From assembly GCF_002753895.1 (NCBI RefSeq), contig NZ_NJER01000003.1, positions 124,001 through 188,000 of the forward strand: a stretch of DNA of 64,000 nt. Direction: 5' to 3'. Positions 7,739 through 17,626 of the stretch are shown here, piece by piece. Each line of letters begins with the position of its first letter. The stretch's first letter is position 1. This DNA comes from Halobacteriovorax sp. JY17. Lineage in GTDB: Bacteria; Bdellovibrionota; Bacteriovoracia; Bacteriovoracales; Bacteriovoracaceae. The notes under the pieces were generated by a model. It did not search any database, was not told the origin of the DNA, and saw nothing but the letters and a program-made list of their open reading frames with translations. The translations under genes and the position numbers were made by a program.

Positions 7739-9061
7739 TTACTTAGCAATCCTCTTACCAATGGCAAAGTAATCAAATCCATGATCTAAAACAGTCTTTG
7801 TTTTATAAAGATTTCTGCTGTCAAAAATAACAGATTTATTTAATCTCGCTTTGATTTCTTCAAAGTCAGGAGAAGTAAATTCTCTCCATTCTGTCATAGT
7901 CACTAGACCATCAGAGTTTGTTAGAGCATCATACTTATTTTCAAACTTAGTTGTTCCACCCTTTGTTTCACTCATAGACTCCATAAGTTCTTCAAAATTA
8001 TTAGCGGCTTCTGGATCATAGTAATTAACTTTTGCTCCAGCACGAATAAGCTCTTTTGCCATTGTGATAGCACTTGTTTCACGAATATCGTCTGTATTTG
8101 CTTTAAAGGCTACGCCCCAAAATGTGAATGTCTTCCCACTTACATCTCCATAGTAAGACATAATTTTTTCAAACATTCTCTTCTTCTGTTCTTCGTTAAC
8201 TTCTTCAGTTGCCTCAACAACTTTTAAAGTCATTCCACTTTCTTTCGCAGTATACATAAGAGCTTTCACATCTTTTGGAAAGCAGCTCCCACCATAACCT
8301 GGACCTGGGTAGAGAAATTGATTTCCAATTCTTCTATCACTCCCAATTCCGTCGCGAACCTCATTTATATCTGCACCACGAAGATCACAGAGCTTAGCAA
8401 TTTCATTAATAAAAGAAATCTTTGTCGCAAGAAAACAATTGGCCGCATACTTAGTCATCTCTGCAGAGAGATTAGACATCATATATATTGGGTTACCTTG
8501 ACGAACTAGAGGTGCATAGAGCTCACTCATCGCATCGGCCGCGAATTGGTCAGCATGACCAATAACAACTCTATCTGGTTTCATAAAATCATCAACAGCA
8601 GTTCCCTCTTTTAAGAACTCAGGATTATTTACAATATGAAACTTCTTATTTGTTGCATTCTTAACAAGCTCTTGAATCATTTCACAAGTTCCTACTGGAA
8701 CTGTTGACTTGATAACAATGATTGCACCTTCACTCATTTCTTTCGCCACACTAAGTGCGGCATCTTTTAGGTAGGTAAGATTAGCTGATCCATCATCACT
8801 TGATGGAGTTCCCACCGCTAGAAAAATTGATTTCGCCTCTTTCACAGAATCATAATTTGTAGAGAATTTAAGTCTTTTTGATTTTATATTTCTATGCAGA
8901 AGTTCTTCAAGCCCTGGCTCGTATATAGGAGATTTCCCCTCTTCAAGCATAGCAATTTTCTTTGGGTCAATATCAATACATGTAACATCATGACCAATTT
9001 CAGCAAAACATGTTCCACTAACTAAACCTACATATCCAGTACCGATGACTGAAACTCTCAT
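7739..9061 (-). CDS. ugd: UDP-glucose 6-dehydrogenase
   Basis: The product is 440 aa from the ATG at 9061, which has AAGGA 7 nt upstream; a TTG at 9085 would add 8 residues and is rejected. The N-terminal Rossmann motif VIGTGYVGLVSG is present, as are NNPEFLKEGTAV, the catalytic-Cys loop GPGYGGSCFPKD and the C-terminal GVAFKANTDDIRES-like segment (here DIRETSAI). It oxidises UDP-glucose to UDP-glucuronate with NAD+, feeding capsule, LPS or other polysaccharide synthesis. It is followed by the amidase gene 2 nt downstream, an unusual functional pairing. Confidence 0.95.
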   Translation of the reverse strand: MRVSVIGTGYVGLVSGTCFAEIGHDVTCIDIDPKKIAMLEEGKSPIYEPGLEELLHRNIKSKRLKFSTNYDSVKEAKSIFLAVGTPSSDDGSANLTYLKDAALSVAKEMSEGAIIVIKSTVPVGTCEMIQELVKNATNKKFHIVNNPEFLKEGTAVDDFMKPDRVVIGHADQFAADAMSELYAPLVRQGNPIYMMSNLSAEMTKYAANCFLATKISFINEIAKLCDLRGADINEVRDGIGSDRRIGNQFLYPGPGYGGSCFPKDVKALMYTAKESGMTLKVVEATEEVNEEQKKRMFEKIMSYYGDVSGKTFTFWGVAFKANTDDIRETSAITMAKELIRAGAKVNYYDPEAANNFEELMESMSETKGGTTKFENKYDALTNSDGLVTMTEWREFTSPDFEEIKARLNKSVIFDSRNLYKTKTVLDHGFDYFAIGKRIAK

Positions 9062-9164
9062 ATTCAATTCCTTATTAAGATTCAAAGCACTTTACAATAG
9101 CACTAATATCATTAAAGATAGAGGGAAAAGACAAATTCCTTGCACCGCAAGACTAGGCAAACCA

Positions 9165-10154
9165 ATGATTAAAACATTGATAAAATTTCTCGTTGCAGCA
9201 CTTCTGATCGGCTGGCTTCTAAGCAGTGGAAAACTAGATTTTTCCCTTGTCAACAGGCTTATTCACGAATCAAATAACTGGATATATGCAATTATACTTA
9301 TTATCATTCAAATCAATCTCGCCAGCTTTAGATGGAGAGCGCTACTCAAGACAAGATCTAACGCCAGCCTTCCACCTTTTAAACTTATGAGTTTAAACTG
9401 GATTGGACAATTCTTTAATACATTTCTCCCCGGAGCAGTCACCGGAGACTTAATAAAGCTAGTCTATGCAAGAGATCTAGATAAATCACTTCCAAAAACA
9501 TTTCTCATCATGACAGCTCTCATCGATAGAATACTGGGGTTAGTTGGTCTTATATTTTTAACAGGCGTTTTCACTATTATTAACTATCAAGACATGATTG
9601 CTCTTTCTCCAAAGATGAAAACTCTTCTGCCTTTTAATGCCCTTCTTTTCTTAGGGGCTATTTTCTTTCTAGTATCTCTCTTTCTACCAGGAAAAGTTCA
9701 AGGATCTATTCTCACTTTAACAAAGAAGCTTCCACTCGTTGGAATAAAAATAGCTTCAATACTTGAACAAGTATGGAGCATTGGTAAGAACAAAAGCGCT
9801 GTTATCTTTGGGGTTGCCCTAAGCTGCGCACTACAATTTTGTAGCGTCTTTTCCTTTTGGCTAGTCACCGAACCTTTTCTAACGATAAAAGTTCCGATAG
9901 GACAGCTTTTAACTTTCATCCCAATTGGAATGATATCAACAGCAATTCCAGTTTCTCCAGCAGGGCTTGGAGTTGGTCACGTCATCTTTGAAAGACTATT
10001 TAAACTTGTAAATATTGAAGGTGGAGCTTCCCTCTTCAACCTCTTCTTTCTCTTAACTGTTACAACGAATTTACTGGGAGTAATTCCTTACCTTCTCAGT
10101 AAGAAGCATACGATTAAAGAAGCTGACGATTTTGAAAATTCTGAAGTTAATTAA
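9165..10154 (+). CDS. flippase-like integral membrane protein (LPG synthase TM / UPF0104 family)
   Basis: The product is 329 aa from the ATG at 9165. The upstream open frame to 9045 would run into the divergent ugd start and is unlikely to be coding. About eight hydrophobic helices are visible. The segment NWIGQFFNTFLPGAVTGDLIKL is diagnostic of the lysylphosphatidylglycerol-synthase transmembrane family, together with the late PVSPAGLGVGHVIFERLF. These proteins move or modify membrane lipids or glycolipids (family knowledge). Lying beside ugd, it could serve a sugar-lipid pathway (inference). Its 3' end overlaps the convergent gene by 8 bp (TTAATTAA). Confidence 0.8.
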   Translation: MIKTLIKFLVAALLIGWLLSSGKLDFSLVNRLIHESNNWIYAIILIIIQINLASFRWRALLKTRSNASLPPFKLMSLNWIGQFFNTFLPGAVTGDLIKLVYARDLDKSLPKTFLIMTALIDRILGLVGLIFLTGVFTIINYQDMIALSPKMKTLLPFNALLFLGAIFFLVSLFLPGKVQGSILTLTKKLPLVGIKIASILEQVWSIGKNKSAVIFGVALSCALQFCSVFSFWLVTEPFLTIKVPIGQLLTFIPIGMISTAIPVSPAGLGVGHVIFERLFKLVNIEGGASLFNLFFLLTVTTNLLGVIPYLLSKKHTIKEADDFENSEVN

Positions 10155-10767
10155 AAACAAAAATAGACTTAGCATCTAGATGCCCATATCTATTCCACTT
10201 TGTCTTAAGCGATTCTACGCGAAGTAAGAATTCTACTTCCTTCTTGCTATCATTTAGCAATCTAACCTTCTTCCCCTCTTTCTTTAAAATATTCTTTATT
10301 TCACCAGGAAGAAGACAGAGGCCAGAGAGAGTAAAGAACTCACCTTCTGTTTCAATCACTCTTCCAATAAAGAGATCATTCTTAATAAGTGAAGGAATGA
10401 TGGCCCTTTTTGAGAGAGTAATTTTTCTATTATGAACAATATCTTTTAAGACGTGTTGCTTTCTAAGGTTACGCCCTTGATATTCGTAAATTGAATGCTT
10501 GATTGTTCTTAGCGCCTTAGAAATATTATCTTCAACTGTATTTTCAGAAACATAGTTCCAGATAGGACAACCATCTTCAGAAACAAATTGGAGAAGATAC
10601 CAGTCATTAAAAGCAGACATTCTACTTTCATAGTCTTCATCTTCTTCAAAGACTTGTCCAGTTAAGGAGAAATATAAATTCTTCGCTTCCAGCATTGTAT
10701 CAAAGTGCTTTCCGTTACTATAAATTTTAAGAGCATTACCTAAATGCTCCATCACTGATTCAATCAT
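10147..10767 (-). CDS. hypothetical cytoplasmic protein downstream of lepA
   Basis: The 206-aa product has no signal peptide or membrane helix. Its ATG follows the lepA stop codon with no gap (TAGATG), so it is almost certainly in the lepA operon. The N-terminal half is acidic (EEDEDYESRMSAFNDWYLLQF) with an aromatic-rich segment. The C-terminal half has beta-rich stretches resembling a small barrel (FIGRVIETEGEFFTLSGLCLLP). No family is recognised. Its end interlocks with the convergent membrane-protein gene by 8 bp. Confidence 0.75.
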   Translation of the reverse strand: MIESVMEHLGNALKIYSNGKHFDTMLEAKNLYFSLTGQVFEEDEDYESRMSAFNDWYLLQFVSEDGCPIWNYVSENTVEDNISKALRTIKHSIYEYQGRNLRKQHVLKDIVHNRKITLSKRAIIPSLIKNDLFIGRVIETEGEFFTLSGLCLLPGEIKNILKKEGKKVRLLNDSKKEVEFLLRVESLKTKWNRYGHLDAKSIFVFN

Positions 10768-12567
10768 CTAATCATCAACCTTAAGTACTGCTAAGAATGC
10801 CTCTTGAGGAATCTCTACATTTCCAACCATTTTCATTCTCTTCTTACCAGCTTTTTGCTTTTCAAGAAGCTTTCTCTTTCTAGAAATATCCCCGCCGTAA
10901 CACTTAGCAAGTACGTTCTTTCTAAGGGCCTTTACAGTTTCTCTAGAAATAATTTTTGCACCAATTGCCGCTTGAATAGCGATATCAAATTGTTGCCTAT
11001 CTATAATTTTTCTTAATCTTTCAACAAGAACTTTTCCCTTACTATAAGCATTGTCTCTATGACAGATTAAAGAGAGAGCATCTACTTTTTCACTATTTAA
11101 GAGGATATCAACTTTAACTAGATTTGAAGGCTCATATCCTTTAAAGTCATAATCCATTGAGGCATAACCCTTAGACATCCCTTTTAACTTATCGTAGAAA
11201 TCAAAGACCATCTCACTTAAAGGGAGATCGTAAGAAACCTGAACTCTATCTTCAGTAATATAGTTTAAGTCTGTTTGAATTCCTCTTCTCTCTTCACATA
11301 ATTTAATAATTCTTCCAACAAATTCATTTGGAACGTGAATAGAAATTTTCACGTATGGTTCAGAAATAGATTCAAATTCACCTGGCTCTGGTAGATCGGC
11401 CGGATTTTCAACATCAATATGTGTTCCATCTAAGAGATCTACTTTATAGGAAACTGAAGGTGCCGTTGAAATTAAGTTTAACTCGAACTCTCTTTCAAGT
11501 CTTTCTTGAATAATATTCATATGCAGAAGTCCTAAGAATCCACATCTATATCCAAAACCAAGAGCTCCTGAGGTTTCCGGCTCATAAGTAAATGATGAAT
11601 CATTTAATGCGAGCTTTTCTAAGGCCTCTTTTAGATTCTCATAATCAACTGATTCAACAGGGAAGATACCACAGAAAACCATTGGCTTAACTTCTGAGTA
11701 TCCTGGAAGGTTTGGAGTATTCTTCTTCTTTGCGTGAACAACAGTATCGCCAATTTTCACATCGCGAACCGTTTTAATTCCGCAGATAAGCATCCCTACT
11801 TCACCTGCTGCAAGTTCAGTAACTTCTTCAAAGAAAGGAGTGTTAACTCCCATTTTTAAAACTTCATATTCTTGATCTGAGAACTTTAAGAAAATTTTAT
11901 CTTTCTTCTTCAGTGTTCCTTCCATCACTCTTACTAGAACAACAACCCCTTGATAAGGATCAAACCATGAATCAAAAATTAGGGCCTGAAGATCGTTGTC
12001 ACTACTTCCTGTTGGGTGAGGGATTTTTTCAATAATAGTTTCTAAGAGTTTGGCCATACCAATACCAGACTTAGCAGAAACTTCATCTGCTTCCATGGCA
12101 TCAATTCCAACAATATCTTCAATTTCTTGTTTTACTTTATCTACATCTGCATGAGGGAGATCGATCTTATTTAATACTGGTACGATCTCTAAATCATTTT
12201 CCATGGCCATATAAACATTGGCCAAAGTTTGGGCCTCTACCCCTTGAGAGGCATCAACTACTAGAAGTGCACCATCACACGAAGCGAGAGATCTAGAAAC
12301 CTCATAGGAGAAGTCCACGTGTCCCGGAGTATCAATTAGATTTAAATAATAAGTATTACCATCATTGGCCAAGTACTTTAAACGCACAGTCTGTGCCTTA
12401 ATAGTAATTCCACGCTCTTTTTCAATATCCATATTATCTAAGAGACGGTCTTTTCTTTCGCGCACGGAAACAGTCTTTGTCTCATCGAGAAGTCTATCTG
12501 CTAAAGTAGATTTTCCATGATCAATATGAGCGATAATTGAGAAGTTTCTGATGAATTTTTGATCCAT
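10768..12567 (-). CDS. lepA: elongation factor 4 (LepA) GTPase
   Basis: The 599-aa product is full length for LepA. G1 is [10 protein letters not shown]3 DTPGHVDF and G4 NKIDLP. Domain order is GTPase, EF-G-like domains II, III and V, and the LepA-specific C-terminal domain ([22 protein letters not shown]). LepA binds the ribosome and affects translocation and subunit biogenesis (known). The ATG at 12567 is the natural start. It leads a two-gene unit with the hypothetical gene at 10147. Confidence 0.97.
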   Translation of the reverse strand: MDQKFIRNFSIIAHIDHGKSTLADRLLDETKTVSVRERKDRLLDNMDIEKERGITIKAQTVRLKYLANDGNTYYLNLIDTPGHVDFSYEVSRSLASCDGALLVVDASQGVEAQTLANVYMAMENDLEIVPVLNKIDLPHADVDKVKQEIEDIVGIDAMEADEVSAKSGIGMAKLLETIIEKIPHPTGSSDNDLQALIFDSWFDPYQGVVVLVRVMEGTLKKKDKIFLKFSDQEYEVLKMGVNTPFFEEVTELAAGEVGMLICGIKTVRDVKIGDTVVHAKKKNTPNLPGYSEVKPMVFCGIFPVESVDYENLKEALEKLALNDSSFTYEPETSGALGFGYRCGFLGLLHMNIIQERLEREFELNLISTAPSVSYKVDLLDGTHIDVENPADLPEPGEFESISEPYVKISIHVPNEFVGRIIKLCEERRGIQTDLNYITEDRVQVSYDLPLSEMVFDFYDKLKGMSKGYASMDYDFKGYEPSNLVKVDILLNSEKVDALSLICHRDNAYSKGKVLVERLRKIIDRQQFDIAIQAAIGAKIISRETVKALRKNVLAKCYGGDISRKRKLLEKQKAGKKRMKMVGNVEIPQEAFLAVLKVDD

Positions 12568-12635
12568 TATATTTTTGCCTATTAGTCTATATGCTGCTTT
12601 AAAACATCATATATTAACCAATTTTTAGGCATTTA

Positions 12636-12678
12636 AAAAGACTAGAGGAGAGAAATAAGTAAAATAAAACTCTCCTCT
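12636..12678 (-). terminator. terminator after the ktr operon
   Basis: AGAGGAGAG (12644-12652) and CTCTCCTCT (12670-12678) form a 9-bp stem. On the minus strand it is followed by a T-rich tract (12636-12643), downstream of the HAMP-PAS gene. It separates the ktr unit from lepA. Confidence 0.65.
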
Positions 12679-12704
12679 CTGCGTCACGCATCAAGACATT
12701 GATT

Positions 12705-13916
12705 TTATACGTGAACATCCGTCGATAGAACCATTAAGTAGTAATCCATCGAACTTTCCTTCCCTCTAATTGGAATAACGTTCCCGTACCCACTAAAGAT
12801 ATTTTCTTCAACTTCAGCTTCTCCGTTCTCTAGCTTCGCTGAATCATCTTCAACAACTGCAGAGCTCTCTCCTTCCGCTTCCACTTCCTTTAGCTTCTTC
12901 TTCGGGATCACGATATCAGCATTTTCAATCTTACTTCGCCTCTTAATAGCTAATTGATAAGTTGAAATTATCGATTCAGGAATAAGAGTATCACTCATGG
13001 TTTTACCAATAACGTCCTCTGACTGAACTTGAAGTAAAGAATAAAGCCTAGAATTCATATAGATGATTTGATTATTTGCATTGGCCAGAAGTACTGGCTT
13101 CTTTACAAGGTTTGCGAGAGCATCAAACTTTCTATTCTCAAGAGAAATTCGATCAGTTCGGAGTTCTTCAAAAACTTTAAAGGAATGAATCATCTTATTC
13201 ATCTCTCTTGCAATTTCTCCAATTTCATCATCCTGAGAGTAGTAGATCGAAACGTCAAAGTTACAATCTTGAAGCTCTCTAATCGCATCTTTAATTTTCT
13301 TAAATGGAAGAGCAATCTTCCCTGGAACAACAAGACCTAAGATAATCGTTCCAAGAAAACTGATGATTAAGGTAATCATCATATTTCTCTTAGTCTCATT
13401 AATGATCTTCTTTATTTTCTTATCCCGCTCTACTGACTGGAAGTATTGAATATCTTGGAACTCGCTAAAGGAATCTAAAATTTTATCGGCTAGATCTCCA
13501 ATAGAGGCCATTCCAATATTATCCCGGTGAAATAGAGACGCTTTTCCTAGAACAACTTTTAAAGAGTCTACATAAGACTGCATCTGGGCCACAACCCTTT
13601 TTACATCGGGATCTCTGTAGAGAGAATCTAGAGTTTGAAGCTGTGAAGTGAAGCTATCACAAAGGTTCACAAGCTTTTCAACAAGTTCAGGTGAAGCTTT
13701 CTTTGAAAGAATTCTTCTTTGGTACTTGAGAATTGATACTGCTGAAATTCTAATTTCATCTGTCAAAAGAGATACTCTATTTGATTTCACAGTAATTGAT
13801 TCGATTTCCTTATTTAAAGAATTCAAATGAAAGAAAACGGTGAACCCAACAACGAGCACAACAAAACAGGCGATGATAAAACTAGCGGCTACTCTATTTT
13901 TTAGTGATAAGTTCAA
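12705..13916 (-). CDS. HAMP-PAS membrane sensor without output domain
   Basis: The 403-aa product has TM1 at about residues 9-31, a periplasmic helical region to about 175, TM2 at about 178-197 and a HAMP domain (PFKKIKDAIRELQDCNFDV). A signalling helix follows, then a PAS domain containing PVLLANANNQIIYMNSRLYS and VIGKTMSD, and an acidic tail. No kinase, GGDEF, EAL or MCP signalling domain follows. The start is a TTG at 13916, chosen because a strong GGAGGG lies 5 nt upstream inside the end of ktrA; ktrA stops 2 nt away. The operon position suggests it senses something relevant to potassium uptake or membrane state (inference). Confidence 0.85.
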   Translation of the reverse strand: MNLSLKNRVAASFIIACFVVLVVGFTVFFHLNSLNKEIESITVKSNRVSLLTDEIRISAVSILKYQRRILSKKASPELVEKLVNLCDSFTSQLQTLDSLYRDPDVKRVVAQMQSYVDSLKVVLGKASLFHRDNIGMASIGDLADKILDSFSEFQDIQYFQSVERDKKIKKIINETKRNMMITLIISFLGTIILGLVVPGKIALPFKKIKDAIRELQDCNFDVSIYYSQDDEIGEIAREMNKMIHSFKVFEELRTDRISLENRKFDALANLVKKPVLLANANNQIIYMNSRLYSLLQVQSEDVIGKTMSDTLIPESIISTYQLAIKRRSKIENADIVIPKKKLKEVEAEGESSAVVEDDSAKLENGEAEVEENIFSGYGNVIPIRGKESSMDYYLMVLSTDVHV

Positions 13917-13917
13917 G

Positions 13918-14613
13918 TTATCCCTCCACTAAGTCTGCAAAGAGTTTATTAAAATTCTTCTCACTACCGACAAGAACAATAATATCATCAGACTCAATTA
14001 CATCCATTGGCATTGGACAATCGTTTATTTCAACTCTGTAAGCAGATTTACCATCCTCTGCAATATATGGAATTTTCTTTTGAAGGGCCACCACGTTTAG
14101 GTTGTAAGTCTGTCTGATCTTACTTTCAACAATAGTCTTTCCTTCAAACTTCTTTCCAAGCTTAAGTTCAACAATTGAATAACCTGCAGAGAAATTATAT
14201 CTCTGCATGACGTGAGGAGCGACAATCTTTGAAGCAATAATCTCGCCCATTTCTTCTTCTACTTTAATAATTTCAGAAGCTCCAATTTCTTGCAGAACAT
14301 GCTCATGAAGTGTTGAGGTTGCACGAGCAATAACTCTCCCTACCCCAAGCCTTCTAAGCATCGTCACCGCGAGAATACTCATCTCAATATGATCTCCAAT
14401 GGCCACCACAGCAACGTCAACATCGGAAATATTCACAGAGCGAAGAGATCTCTCATCTGTCACATCGAGAGAAACTGCGTGAGTCACACGATCTTTAATT
14501 TTGTCTACTAGTTCATCATTCTTATCAATTGCAATAACTTCAGCTCCCTTTTCAAAGAGTCTCACAGCAGTTTTTGCTCCAAATGTTCCTAGTCCAATGA
14601 CAGCAACGATCAT
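13918..14613 (-). CDS. ktrA: KtrA/TrkA-type potassium uptake regulatory subunit
   Basis: The 231-aa product has one RCK_N domain (nucleotide-binding VIGLGTFGAKTA, then VIAIDKN) and one RCK_C domain (from about residue 140). A single RCK unit of about 220 aa is the KtrA layout rather than the duplicated TrkA of enterobacteria. It sits on the cytoplasmic face as a ring and gates the partner transporter in response to nucleotides (family knowledge). It lies 37 bp downstream of the transporter gene and carries the ribosome-binding site of the next gene in its last codons. Confidence 0.92.
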   Translation of the reverse strand: MIVAVIGLGTFGAKTAVRLFEKGAEVIAIDKNDELVDKIKDRVTHAVSLDVTDERSLRSVNISDVDVAVVAIGDHIEMSILAVTMLRRLGVGRVIARATSTLHEHVLQEIGASEIIKVEEEMGEIIASKIVAPHVMQRYNFSAGYSIVELKLGKKFEGKTIVESKIRQTYNLNVVALQKKIPYIAEDGKSAYRVEINDCPMPMDVIESDDIIVLVGSEKNFNKLFADLVEG

Positions 14614-14650
14614 AATTTTTCCTTATTAATTTTTTTATATAAAAACATAT

Positions 14651-16378
14651 CTAACCAATCATTATTCTACCATCAGGGTAGTCTATTTTACCTTTATCTC
14701 TATTTCTCTGACCAATTGCTAAAATCAGCGTTAAAGGCCCTATTCGTCCAATAAGCATTAAAAGTGAAACTGCAATTTTTCCCATCATTGATAGATAAGG
14801 AGTAATCCCAAGGGTTAGTCCTACAGTTCCAGACGCACTAATCACTTCAAAGAATATGGGCAGAAAAGATTGTTCAGGCTCTAGCTTCATAAGTATTAGA
14901 ATAAAAGAACTTGTAATTAAAATAGAGATAAACATTAAGGCCGTTGCACGTACAACCATTGGAGAAGGTATTCTTCTATCTAGAACAGTAACTTTCTTAT
15001 CACCCTTAAGCGTAGATTTAATCGAATAAAAAAGAATTGCAAGAGTTGTCGTCTTAACACCACCAGCAGTTGAGCCCGGACTCCCACCGATAAACATAAA
15101 GAGAGTCATCATATAGATAGTGTACTTATGCAAATTCGTAAGAGGTATCGTATTAAATCCTGCAGTTCTAAGTGTTACTGATTGGAAGAAAGATATTTGC
15201 ATCTTCTCCCAGAGCGTATACGAATCAAGAGCATTTAAAAATTCTCCGAAGAAGATAAAGAGTGTCCCTACAACCGTTAAAACTATTGTTGTCACGATAA
15301 CAATTTTAGAGTGAAGCCCTAGTCTAACGAGCTTCTTCCCTTTAGTTATAACTTCACTTAATTCTTTTAAAACAATAAATCCTAAACCACCGAGAATAAT
15401 TAGAATTGCGATTGTTCCATTTACTAATGGAGAGCCTGCATAGCTCTCCAAGGAGTTATTAAAGAGACTAAAGCCTGCATTACAAAAAGCTGAAATACTA
15501 TGGAAGAATCCGTAATAGAGAGCTTTTCCAAACTCAAAGCCTTCAAAAGTAAACGCAATAGTAAGAACGATCCCTCCCCATAATTCGATGAGAAAAGTAT
15601 ATTTTATAATATTTACGATCATAGCAAAGAGCTCCTCTAAAGAAGAAACATCTAAGAGATCTTGCATAATAATTCTATCCTTCATTCTCATCGATCTTCC
15701 AAGAAGAATTGCCATCGATGAATAAAGGGTCATTATTGATAACCCACCAATTTGAATGAGGGCCAAGAGAACAACTTGTCCAAAGACAGATAAATTATCT
15801 TGAACGGATAGAGTACTTAACCCCGTCACGCAAGTTGCCGAGGTCGCCATAAAGAGGCCATCCACAAAAGAGATACTCTTTCCATCAACGGAAGAAACAG
15901 GAAGCATCAACAAGAAAGTTCCGAGAAAAATAACCCCTACAAAAGAAAACAAAACCATCTGCGCTGGTCGTAGCCTGAGACCTTGAAATAAGTTTTGCTC
16001 ATTTCTCACCTTCTCTTCTTTAACTTCGTTTACATCGTCATAGAGAGCGAGAATTGAAGAAAGCAGATGAGCAGAAGCTAGCCAAAAAGCAAACTCTATA
16101 TCTCCCCACGTAATTAAGAGTGGTATAAAAACAACCATTGAAAATATATATCTCCGTAGGAAGTCTTCGAGACCTTTTGAATTTCTAAAATTATTTAAGA
16201 CATTTATCAACAAGACGAAAGGAACAATATAGGCAGCATATTGGATAATATTACTGACTAAATTTATATCCCAACTCGCAGGTAATTTCTTTATAGATCT
16301 CAACGAGTATAAGAATATAAATAACCCGTTAAAAATGAATTCCAAAAGAAATGGTAATTTTTGTGATATTTTTCCCAT
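14651..16378 (-). CDS. ktrB: TrkH/KtrB-family potassium transporter
   Basis: The 575-aa multi-pass protein has the four pore-loop signatures of the superfamily: ATCVTGLSTL, FCNAGFSLF, RTAGFNTIPL and SASGTVGLTLG. The first 150 residues form an extra block with about four membrane helices not present in minimal KtrB (about 450 aa). It is inner-membrane, importing K+ and probably Na+ or H+ dependent (family knowledge). It is first in the unit ktrB-ktrA-sensor. The ribosome-binding site upstream of the ATG is weak. Confidence 0.92.
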   Translation of the reverse strand: MGKISQKLPFLLEFIFNGLFIFLYSLRSIKKLPASWDINLVSNIIQYAAYIVPFVLLINVLNNFRNSKGLEDFLRRYIFSMVVFIPLLITWGDIEFAFWLASAHLLSSILALYDDVNEVKEEKVRNEQNLFQGLRLRPAQMVLFSFVGVIFLGTFLLMLPVSSVDGKSISFVDGLFMATSATCVTGLSTLSVQDNLSVFGQVVLLALIQIGGLSIMTLYSSMAILLGRSMRMKDRIIMQDLLDVSSLEELFAMIVNIIKYTFLIELWGGIVLTIAFTFEGFEFGKALYYGFFHSISAFCNAGFSLFNNSLESYAGSPLVNGTIAILIILGGLGFIVLKELSEVITKGKKLVRLGLHSKIVIVTTIVLTVVGTLFIFFGEFLNALDSYTLWEKMQISFFQSVTLRTAGFNTIPLTNLHKYTIYMMTLFMFIGGSPGSTAGGVKTTTLAILFYSIKSTLKGDKKVTVLDRRIPSPMVVRATALMFISILITSSFILILMKLEPEQSFLPIFFEVISASGTVGLTLGITPYLSMMGKIAVSLLMLIGRIGPLTLILAIGQRNRDKGKIDYPDGRIMIG

Positions 16379-16440
16379 AAGACTATGATAATACTAAAAG
16401 TGAAATCCTTTTATAAGTTACTTTTTACCCGTTGGATATT

Positions 16441-17562
16441 ATGAAGAAAGTAGAATTTACTATCGACCACATCGATCCCCTTGGTCAAGGAATCAGTAAA
16501 ACTGAAGATCAAGTATGTTTTATTGAGAAGACTCTCCCTGGTGAATCTGGAAAAATTACTCCTTTAAAGTCTAAGAAGAAAGGTCGGTTAATCTTCTCTA
16601 GAGCTGTGGTAGAAGACCTTTCCCAAAAATCAGCCAATAGAATCGAACCTGAATGCCAACACTTTTCGCAGTGCTCTGGCTGCCACTTTCTCCATACGAG
16701 CTACGATAATGAATCTCAAATAAAAAAAGAAGTCGCAGGCAGAATGTTTGAACGTTTTCCTCAACTAAAGAGCGAACTAGAGTTCATTAAGGCCCCAGAC
16801 CGGTTTTACTATAGAAATAGAATACAACTCCACTACGACAAAGATTTAAAGAAATTAGGTCTCATTGATTCACTAAACTCAGAAATTATAGAAATTAATA
16901 AGTGTATGGTTGTAAATACCAATGTCTCTAAGGCCTTAGGAGATCTCTATCAAGATAATCACTGGGAAAAGTTGGTTAAATTTGAAGCTGCAAAGGGTCA
17001 TATTGAGATTTATGAATTAAACTCTAAAATTCAATTCACCATAAATAAACGCTACGCCGAAGGAGGCTTCACTCAAGTTAATGAAGTCATGAATGCTAAA
17101 ATGCTTTCACATCTTGAAGCGCAAGTGAGAAGCAATATCTCTAAAGACACCTTACTCTTAGACTTATTTGGTGGAGCAGGAAATCTTTCCAAGAACCTCG
17201 AAGAGTTTGAAACCTATGTGGTAGACGGATTCCCGCCAACTGTGATGAATTTTAAGCCACACCAAAACTTTCAAGAAATTAATCTCTATCACAGAGATGC
17301 AATTGATCTTATTGAAAAGACGGCGGCCAATAGAAAAGTTGCCATCATTTTAGACCCACCAAGATCTGGATTAAAAAACATTGATGAACTTATTTCAAAG
17401 CTAAACCCTACTCACATTTTTATGATTAACTGTGAAGCTTCATCTGCAGTAAGAGACCTCAAATCTATCTCTCGAAATTTTACTATTGAGAATTTAACAA
17501 TCTTTGACCTCTTTCCTGGAACAAGACACTTTGAGACCTTTTCTACATTGCGATTTGGTTGA
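16441..17562 (+). CDS. RumA/TrmA-family RNA (uracil-5-)-methyltransferase with Fe-S cysteines
   Basis: The product is 373 aa from the ATG at 16441 (a TTG 9 nt upstream is possible). An N-terminal TRAM-like segment contains DHIDPLGQGISKT. The Fe-S cysteine cluster typical of RlmD/RumA follows (CQHFSQCSGCHFLH), then the SAM-binding DLFGGAGNLS and motif IV DPPRSGL. The catalytic cysteine is probably in MINCEASSAVRDL. It methylates C5 of a specific uridine in rRNA or tRNA; whether the target is U1939, U747 or tRNA U54 cannot be told. It is divergent from ktrB. Confidence 0.88.
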   Translation: MKKVEFTIDHIDPLGQGISKTEDQVCFIEKTLPGESGKITPLKSKKKGRLIFSRAVVEDLSQKSANRIEPECQHFSQCSGCHFLHTSYDNESQIKKEVAGRMFERFPQLKSELEFIKAPDRFYYRNRIQLHYDKDLKKLGLIDSLNSEIIEINKCMVVNTNVSKALGDLYQDNHWEKLVKFEAAKGHIEIYELNSKIQFTINKRYAEGGFTQVNEVMNAKMLSHLEAQVRSNISKDTLLLDLFGGAGNLSKNLEEFETYVVDGFPPTVMNFKPHQNFQEINLYHRDAIDLIEKTAANRKVAIILDPPRSGLKNIDELISKLNPTHIFMINCEASSAVRDLKSISRNFTIENLTIFDLFPGTRHFETFSTLRFG

Positions 17563-17626
17563 TTTAACCTATTCAAAGAAGTACAATAATTACAATTAGA
17601 CACAGATGTCTTTCTTTGGAGCAAAA

